Shown piece by piece: positions 57,530 to 64,000 of a DNA stretch of 64,000 nt. The position numbers and the translations under genes were made by a program. The DNA lies in contig BROG01000404.1 of assembly GCA_030159075.1 (NCBI GenBank), forward strand, positions 496,001 to 560,000. The letters are read 5' to 3'. Origin of the DNA: Atrina japonica. Taxonomy: Eukaryota > Mollusca > Bivalvia > Pterioida > Pinnidae. The notes beneath the pieces are model-generated. The model was not told the origin of the DNA. It did no database searches and worked only from the letters and a program-made list of their open reading frames with translations. Each line of letters opens with the position of its first letter. Positions within the stretch are counted from its first letter, which is position 1.

Positions 57530-58010
57530 CTTATTAGATCCCTGCCTGGTACATAAATCTGATAAGATCCTTGTCTGGAAAATAATTCTGATAACATCCT
57601 TGTCTGGTAAACAGATCTTATAAGATCCTTGTGTAGACAATAAATCTGATATGATTCTTGTCTGGGAAATACAGATGATAATACATCCGAAAAGAATTGT
57701 CTGGTAAATAGATCTGATAACATCCTTGAATTGGAAATAAATCTGTTAAGATCTTTTTCTGGTAAATTGATCTGATAAGATACTTGTCTGGGAAATAGAG
57801 CTGAAAAACTTCCTCTCTGGGAAATAGATCTGTTAAGATCCTTGTCTGGGAAATAGATCTGATAGGATACTTGTCTGGGAACTAGACCTGATAAATTTCC
57901 TGTCTGGTAACTAGATGTGATAAGATCCTTGTCTGGTAAATAGATCTGATAAGATATTTGTCTGGGAAATAGATCTGATAAAATTCCTTGATACTTGTAA
58001 ATAGATTTCA
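57530..58010. repeat. About 30-bp minisatellite
   Basis: About sixteen diverged copies of a unit containing GATCTGATAAGATCCTTGTC and TGGGAAATA. The 163-codon minus-strand open frame across it is a by-product of a period near 30. Confidence 0.9.
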
Positions 58011-58024
58011 TTAATTTCGATGAC

Positions 58025-58026
<2 letters not shown>

Positions 58027-58109
<83 letters not shown>
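58027..58109. repeat. (AT)n microsatellite
   Basis: About 83 bp of TA repeats just downstream of the 30-bp minisatellite. Confidence 0.95.
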
Positions 58110-58110
<1 letters not shown>

Positions 58111-58239
58111 TTACATTTATATCAAATATACTTGTATTTTACTTTTTCAATGTTTCATATTTCCAATATTTCATATTTTAAAAATCATTGTATCAATTGA
58201 AATACACTAAAGATACATTTTCATGGATTGCCTGCTATA

Positions 58240-58500
58240 GGTAAAATTATGGGGTGGAGTCTCGTGAACCCCTTCTTAACCTAGACGAGTGTAATTTTAG
58301 GTTATAAAGCATAACGATATTACAATGAACCCTCTTTATCACGATCATGTTTGTCCTTTGGACATTTTGTCATTGAAATACATTGGTAAGAGTATACGAT
58401 CCAACTCGTCATCATACAATGTTTATCCGTGAGGCTTGTCATTACCCAAAAGTGAATAAAATCATCCGCCTGATAATCAAAAGGTTACCTCGCCCCCCCC
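58240..58500. repeat. Dispersed repeat, second copy
   Basis: Diverged partner of 56,040-56,320 (GTGAACCCCTTCTTAACCTA, ATAATCAAAAGGTTACC), followed by a run of C. Confidence 0.7.
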
Positions 58501-58788
58501 CCTCAAGTTGGACTATAGTTAGGTCAAATTTTTATTTTGGCGTAAACTTATGTTTTATTAGTTATCTGATAAGTTGAACGTTACGTCATCGAGTTTGAAT
58601 AATATGTATTATTAGTGTAGGTAATACACTTACTGCATGAGTTTATCTGTAGCACAAAAGTTTTTGTAACATACTACTCGTCATTCCTGTACATTATATA
58701 TTTGAGGATAAAATATGAAAAGTGATCCAACCTATTTTTTGAAGTGGAAGATATATATTTTGATACAAAATAATACTTTATATCTGCA

Positions 58789-59130
58789 GCCCATTTCACA
58801 AAGAATCATAAGTTTTTCCGTAAGTGGTTTTTTTACTTAAGGAAATACTTAAGTCATTTTCAGAAAATACATCGTAACTTAAAAAAATGTGTAAATGCTA
58901 CATATTTTTTCCCGTAAGTATCGAATCCACAATTGACATAATACAAGAGAGATTTATGGAAAAAAATTGCACGTACGGAAATTCCTTAAGACTTTCGACA
59001 GCTTTTATGTGTCCTTAAAGTTAAGGAATTTCCTTAAGGAATTTTACTTACGAACTTTTGTGAAAATGACTTAGGGAAACTTTTATGCTTAAGTAAAAGA
59101 AATTACGTTTGACTCTTTGTGAAATGAGCT
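58789..59130. mobile_element. MITE with terminal inverted repeats
   Basis: The left end GCCCATTTCACAAAGAATCA and the right end, in reverse complement AGCTCATTTCACAAAGAGTC, define an element of about 342 bp. The interior is rich in CTTAAG and CCTTAAGG palindromes, and there is no ORF. Confidence 0.85.
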
Positions 59131-60000
59131 ATTGGAAATTTAATGTTCGCCATTTTCGTCTTTAGATGAGAGGGTGAATTTAAAATGAAAGCAAAATTTC
59201 AAAGCTAAATAATTATATGATAATAAATAAAGTGCCAAACCTGGGTTTCTTAACCAATTTTTACAAGGTATATAGGAATTGAAGAATTGTCATGCCAGTG
59301 TATAATTATGTTTCTGAATAGTAAAAAGGAAGAAAATCAAAGATAAAACAAAGAAATGCCAGTGAGCAAAAATGATCAGGTGTGATAATGTCTAGGTATA
59401 CAGAAATCATAATTTAATAACATTCTACCTGTATGATTACTTGTATGAAGATATCAAATTATATAAATTGTAACTTAGAAACACAAGAATAATTACAGGT
59501 GTAAATAGCTGTCAAATGATAAAAACATATTGTAGAACAATCATATTTCAATATTGAGAAATTTTAAAATTGACGAATTTGGTAAATCGTTTAAATTTAT
59601 TGAATTGTGTTTTGCTTCTTATCAACAAAATTGTATATTCCAATTTTTACAAACTATACATTTAATATTTTATTTCAAAATTGTACATGATGGTTTACTT
59701 AAAAATGTTTCTTATTAGGACATTACGACAAGGCCATCTGATTGTTGATACTTTAGTATCTATGCTTTTTATATTTCATACAAAATATTTTATTTTCAAT
59801 ATTTTTTGAAAAAAATAATTTTTCATTTTTATACGTTTATGTATCGTGTTTATTACAAATGTCATTATTACATGTATCTAAGATTTATAATTATCTAACC
59901 AATCATATATATATATTAATTGAACAAAACATTTGAGTTTTAATCCAACTATCTACATATATAAAAGATGGTTTGAATCTTTGAATTTCGAATGAAGGTT
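59131..60000. other. AT-rich gene-free stretch
   Basis: No exon or recognisable repeat was found, apart from a phrase at 59,265-59,300 (TATATAGGAATTGAAGAATT) resembling 56,018-56,038. Confidence 0.4.
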
Positions 60001-60324
60001 TACGCCACATTTAACAGTTTTTCAGTCGTATTGTGGCGGCCAGTTTTTGATGGTGGATGATAGAATCCGGTTACAATGTAAACCGGGAAGAGCCCACCAG
60101 ACTTCCGCCAGTAAACTAGATGGTTTGATTTAGTACATGATTTAATTATATAGTGGTACAGATAGGTAGTACTGTATATATTTTTGTCTATTATGCAACT
60201 TTTTAAAATTTATTGCTGATATTTTGCATTATAGCTTGTTATTAAAATGCTATATATAAATATTTTTTTCAGTCATTTTAACCTGAATTAGACTTAGAGC
60301 AACAAGAAATTAGAAACAACAGTA

Positions 60325-60520
60325 TCCGTGGCCCAGTGGTTAGAGCATTACGCTTTAACTATCAAGTCCCTCACTCCAAGAAAGCATGGTTCCAATTCAA
60401 CATTTAAGCTTATATTGTCAGTTTACATGTGAATGACCGGTAGTTTCATCCCGGCTACATCGTAACTGGGTTCTCTACTCCACCAATACAAACTGCCGTC
60501 ACCATTTGTTTGAAACATTC
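60325..60520 (+). mobile_element. tRNA-derived SINE-like sequence
   Basis: A box A match (TGGCCCAGTGG at 60,330) and a box B match (GGTTCCAATTC at 60,389) lie about 50 bp apart, as in tRNA-derived SINE heads. The tail with CTGGGTTCTCTACTCCACCA resembles 44,510-44,545. It is too diverged to be a functional tRNA gene. Confidence 0.55.
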
Positions 60521-60544
60521 TTTTTGTCTCGCAAAATCAGCTTA

Positions 60545-60640
60545 ATTTCTTATGGGGCATGAACCAGCAACAGATAGAGGTGAGAAGTTTCATGGTTTCA
60601 AGTTTGATGGTCAAACCACTCGGCCACGTGTTCGGTTGTT
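60545..60640 (-). mobile_element. tRNA-like SINE head, minus strand
   Basis: Read on the minus strand, it has box A ACGTGGCCGAGTGG and box B GCTGGTTCATGCCCC at tRNA-like spacing. It lies back to back with the plus-strand SINE-like sequence. Confidence 0.5.
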
Positions 60641-60924
60641 GAGGCGTCTGTACCAATTTTTCACTTTCATTTAAATTTAACTTTGGACTGGTGGTGGATA
60701 GGTCCTGTCAACAGGGGATGCTTACTTTTCCATAACAATTGATCTTACCTATGGATTTCCAGAGAGGTGTGTGTCTATAAATAACCAGATTTGTATATTG
60801 TTTCCTGAACCACCTGAAGATAAATACATCGGTATATAATGTATCAATATTTCATAGACTGAGTGTTAATATAAAAATGGTCACAGGATTGACATGTGCT
60901 CCGACAACAAACTTGAAATGGAAT

Positions 60925-61750
60925 GCTTAGGTAGGCGTGGCCTTAAAGAAACGTCACAACATTGGCATGTGTCCCTAGACCTATTATATACTTAAGATAC
61001 TTTGCCTTTGTTAAAGAATCCCCACAGCCTTTGTATGATCGTACTGTATAATTAATCCCCTACAGTATAATTGTGATTCCGTGGTTACTTAGGCGAGATA
61101 TTAAAGACTCCTCACAGCCTTTGTATGATCCTACTATATAATCAACCCCCTACAGTATACATTTAATGCCGTGTTAACGTGGGCGTGATATTAAAGACTC
61201 CTCACATCCTGCCTTTGCATGATCCTACAGTATGATTAATTAAGACACCGTGTTAACGTAGGCGTGGTATCAACATCTCCTCACAGCCTTTGTATGATCC
61301 TACAATATAATTAAGATGTCGTCTTAACGTAGGTGTGATATTAAAAACTCCTCATAGGCTTTGTATGATTTTTCTGCAGAATTAATCCCCTTCAGCATAA
61401 CTTAGATGTTAAATGAGGCTTGATATTAAAGACTCCTCACAGGTTTTGCATGACCCATACTGTATAATTGTGATGTCGTGATAAGATAGCGATGACCCTA
61501 ACTAAACCACCACATGATTCTCTACTACAAAATTGAGATACCGTGCTATAAAGACCTGGCGTAAAAGAATCCTCACTACTTTGGCATGACCCATCCATCA
61601 TAATTGAGATGCAGTGCTTAGGAGAGCCTAGCGTTGAACAACCTTCACAATTTTTGCATGACCTATAATTCAAAATTGAGATGTCGTGTCAAGGTAGACC
61701 TGGCGATAAAGAATACTCGCAACTATTGTATGTACCCTTATTACATAACT
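60925..61750. repeat. Degenerate tandem repeat (about 70-95 bp unit)
   Basis: About ten drifted copies share CTCCTCACAGCCTTTGTATG, then ATCCTACA.TATAATTAA, and GT.TTAACGTAGGCGTG. Copies near 61.6 kb are the most diverged. Confidence 0.85.
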
Positions 61751-62002
61751 GAGAAAGTCTTGCAATGAACTAGGTCGATACAATTTAATTTATTTTGAAA
61801 TAGTCATAAACTCATTAATCTTATACAATATTCTGTAGCGATATTTAAATCATTTCTGTACATAAATTTTAAATGCACTAAAGTATGTGACTAAAATATT
61901 CTAAATTTGGTCTGCTTGGCCAATGAGATTTCATACTACTTAATAAAAGTTTTTAGGTTAGTGCAACTTTAATTCATTAAATATGAAAAGCTGTAAATGA
62001 AA

Positions 62003-62155
62003 TGATGTTATTGAGCAAAAGAGTTTTTTCATTTATCTCTTCTTAAAAAACTATAACTATGTTCTTCCATGTAATGTCAAATTTAAAAAATACATTAACA
62101 TCACTCCAGAGAGTGTATGTAACAAAACATTTGAAAATTAAATGCTTATCATCTT
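62003..62155. repeat. Inverted repeat, left arm
   Basis: The reverse complement matches 62,731-63,066 once the nested insertion there is set aside. Landmarks are AACATCACTCCAGAGAGT and TTTGAAAATTAAATGCTTAT. Confidence 0.85.
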
Positions 62156-62569
62156 CAATGAGTACATGAGATACATAATTTATCTATGTTTGTTTTCCAT
62201 TTACCTATATAAACTCTTTTTGACAATAAGTTGTTTAAGAGTTTAAAAATTAAATTCAGCAATCAGTTTGTCGTATTACTAAGTACTTTTTGTTAGTGAA
62301 TTAAACACCAATATGATTTCTATATGCTGAACATTCTTGATAGTGATGGCTTGTGTAAGTGTAACACAAAAGATTTATAACAAAATAATTCATGAAAAAT
62401 ACAATCACACACAGTTTTGGTGTTATTATAATTTTATATTGACAAATCCAATTATTTTTTAAATTTGTCAAAAAAACAATTCTTGTGACTTACATCCATT
62501 TACATTGCCAATATGATTTACATACTTAAATCCGCCTCTGACGTTTTCCCCATAAAATTTATTCAGTAA

Positions 62570-62679
<110 letters not shown>

Positions 62680-62730
62680 TATATACATCCGAAACATTTC
62701 AGATCACAAGAGTAGAAAGGGGATAATAAT

Positions 62731-63066
62731 AAATAAGCATTTAATTTTCAAATGTATCGTTACTTATACTCTCTGGAGTGATGTTAGTGAATACTGTATG
62801 TGTACTTATTTTAGCGGTATTTTAATATTAGCGCCTTTCGCCCTAACATTTCTTCCTTCTGTCATTCTGTATACACGACAAAGTTAATGAAATCAATTGC
62901 GCGAATTCAAAATTGCGCTAATAAGTATATACCTCCTAAAAGCGCTAAAATTTGAGTGCGCTAATTTAAATACACATACAGTATTTGAAATTTGACAGTA
63001 CATGGAAGACCATAGTTATAGGTTTCTACGAAGAGGTAAATGAAAAACTATTTTGCTCAATGACAT
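62731..63066. repeat. Inverted repeat, right arm (interrupted)
   Basis: Inverted partner of 62,003-62,155. It is split at 62,793/62,982 by a short element. Confidence 0.85.
62794..62981. mobile_element. Nested 188-bp MITE flanked by TA
   Basis: The element has ends CTGTATGTGTACTTATTTTA and, in reverse complement, CTGTATGTGTATTTAAATTA, with TA on both sides. The uninterrupted left arm of the surrounding inverted repeat shows where it inserted. TA duplication plus TIRs suggests mobilisation by a Tc1/mariner-type transposase. Confidence 0.8.
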
Positions 63067-63414
63067 TTTTCATTTTTTTAAATTTATAAATATAAAATTA
63101 TTTGCCGATTAAATGACAAGATAGTTTTACAAACAGAAGGAGAAACAGTTTGAAATGGTGCCTTAGAAATATGATGATTTAAAAAACATTATTGGAAACA
63201 CATCAACAATGAGCCAGATACCTGTGATTTTTAATAATTTTACAAAATGTAGATGACATGGTTATGAATGACCTCGTGTATTTTTCCCCGAACTTAGCAT
63301 GTCGCCAGTATACTTAAATAGGGCATCTTCAAGTTGACCTTTTTGAATAATGTTCCACTTATAGCAGGGCTGTAGTATATAAATTTAAGACACTATATAT
63401 CTGTTGGCATAACC

Positions 63415-63800
63415 AATGAGAGATAATCTAGTTTTCTGCAATATACCAGACTCTCAGAATAAGAAACCGGACAGAACAGAGTCAAATCTACGCTCATTTT
63501 GGTGGCTTATCTAAAGTTAACACAAGAACGAGTTACAGAAATAAAATTTGAGAGAGCAAATAGGATTGGACCATATCTCAACCGACGTGTTAGGAATAGA
63601 GTTTGCAAATTTGATATGTTAAATGATAGAGGCACAATAAGCAAAGAAAGAGACAATCCTAGGAATACAAACCTTTACATATATGAGCAGTTCCCACAAG
63701 AGATAGTAGATAAAAGAGGTACTTTACTGTCAAAATGTATGAAGCAATAAGACAGGAAAAACGTTCATGGATAAGTTATGGCATTCTGTATACAGACAGA
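63415..63800 (+). pseudogene. ORF1-like fragment of a non-LTR retrotransposon
   Basis: From about 63,417 a frame reads RDNLVFCNIPDSQN. Then 63,499-63,750 gives EIKFERANRIGPY, KFDMLNDRG and LYIYEQFPQEIVDKRG. This resembles the RRM/C-terminal region of L1/CR1-type ORF1 proteins (R-N-hydrophobic-IPE, FERAHRIG, EQFP). A stop and frame breaks separate the two parts, so the copy is decayed. Family assignment is by motif resemblance only. Confidence 0.6.
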
Positions 63801-64000
63801 AAACCTATGAAATCGGTATGAGGAGACGCTGACGGAGGGTTACACGTGTGTGCATGGAACTGTTATCATCATAATGGTTTAACCAGGAACAAACTTGAAC
63901 ATTATGATTCTGTCAAGCTTTTTGTATTGATTGGCATTATTGTTTTATTTGAAACATGAACTTCATGAGATTAGTAATATAGATATACCAGGTCTACATA

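Noticed and set aside
57520..58011. 163-codon minus-strand frame with a repeated LFPRQ/YQIYLPDKD pattern
   Set aside because: It is produced by a tandem repeat with a period near 30 bp. No start context, domain or splice sites support a protein.
60325..60640. Functional tRNA genes
   Set aside because: Box A/B-like motifs exist, but no proper acceptor stem or cloverleaf could be drawn. SINE heads fit better.

Overview
The window looks like animal nuclear DNA: AT-rich, intron-rich, and full of microsatellites, MITE-like inverted repeats, tRNA-derived SINE-like pieces and broken retrotransposons. No bacterial or viral gene organisation is present. A marine invertebrate, most likely a bivalve or other lophotrochozoan, is my inference. 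It rests on a receptor tyrosine phosphatase with a MEGF-type ectodomain, a BEL/Pao element and the style of the dispersed repeats.

One gene dominates. On the + strand, from about 3.07 kb to a stop codon at 56,675, phase-compatible exons can be chained into a receptor-type protein tyrosine phosphatase (RPTP). Its 5' end (signal peptide, first exons) is not recognisable here. The ectodomain is built from 14 usable EGF/laminin-like cassettes, each on its own phase 1-1 exon: thirteen of 138 bp and one of 141 bp. They fall into three groups. Array 1 (3.0-10.6 kb) has six exons in a dimeric repeat of about 3.05 kb. Array 2 (26.7-34.6 kb) has seven exons in a 1.15-1.2 kb repeat whose introns carry a palindrome-rich satellite; three decayed exon copies lie in or beside it. 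A single, more diverged exon lies at 39.3 kb. A transmembrane exon (41.4 kb) and two juxtamembrane exons follow, then a tandem phosphatase module. D1 (44.7-49.2 kb) has [15 protein letters not shown] and an intact Q-loop and should be active. D2 (50.3-56.7 kb) has lost the WPD Asp and carries a C-x5-K instead of C-x5-R loop, so it is probably a pseudophosphatase. Two YxN motifs, one in the juxtamembrane region and one at the extreme C-terminus, resemble Grb2-SH2 docking sites.

Layout. 0.17-0.73 kb: decayed LINE 3' end (minus strand). 0.9-2.5 kb: no gene. 2.5-11.7 kb: EGF array 1 plus a truncated unit. 11.8-14.25 kb: a direct duplication whose second copy is mosaic, possibly an assembly artefact. 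14.3-19.4 kb: gene-free DNA between inverted repeats. 19.67-24.0 kb: frameshifted BEL/Pao retrotransposon. 24.5-35.2 kb: EGF array 2. 35.2-39.3 kb: gene-free DNA with a tetranucleotide block and a MITE. 39.3-56.7 kb: last EGF exon, transmembrane segment, D1 and D2, with introns carrying MITEs, a transposase relic and a 62-bp minisatellite that copies an exon end. 56.7-64 kb: minisatellites, MITEs, SINE-like pieces and a LINE ORF1 fragment.

All exon boundaries were set by eye from AG/GT sites and codon phase. No transcript data or database search was available.
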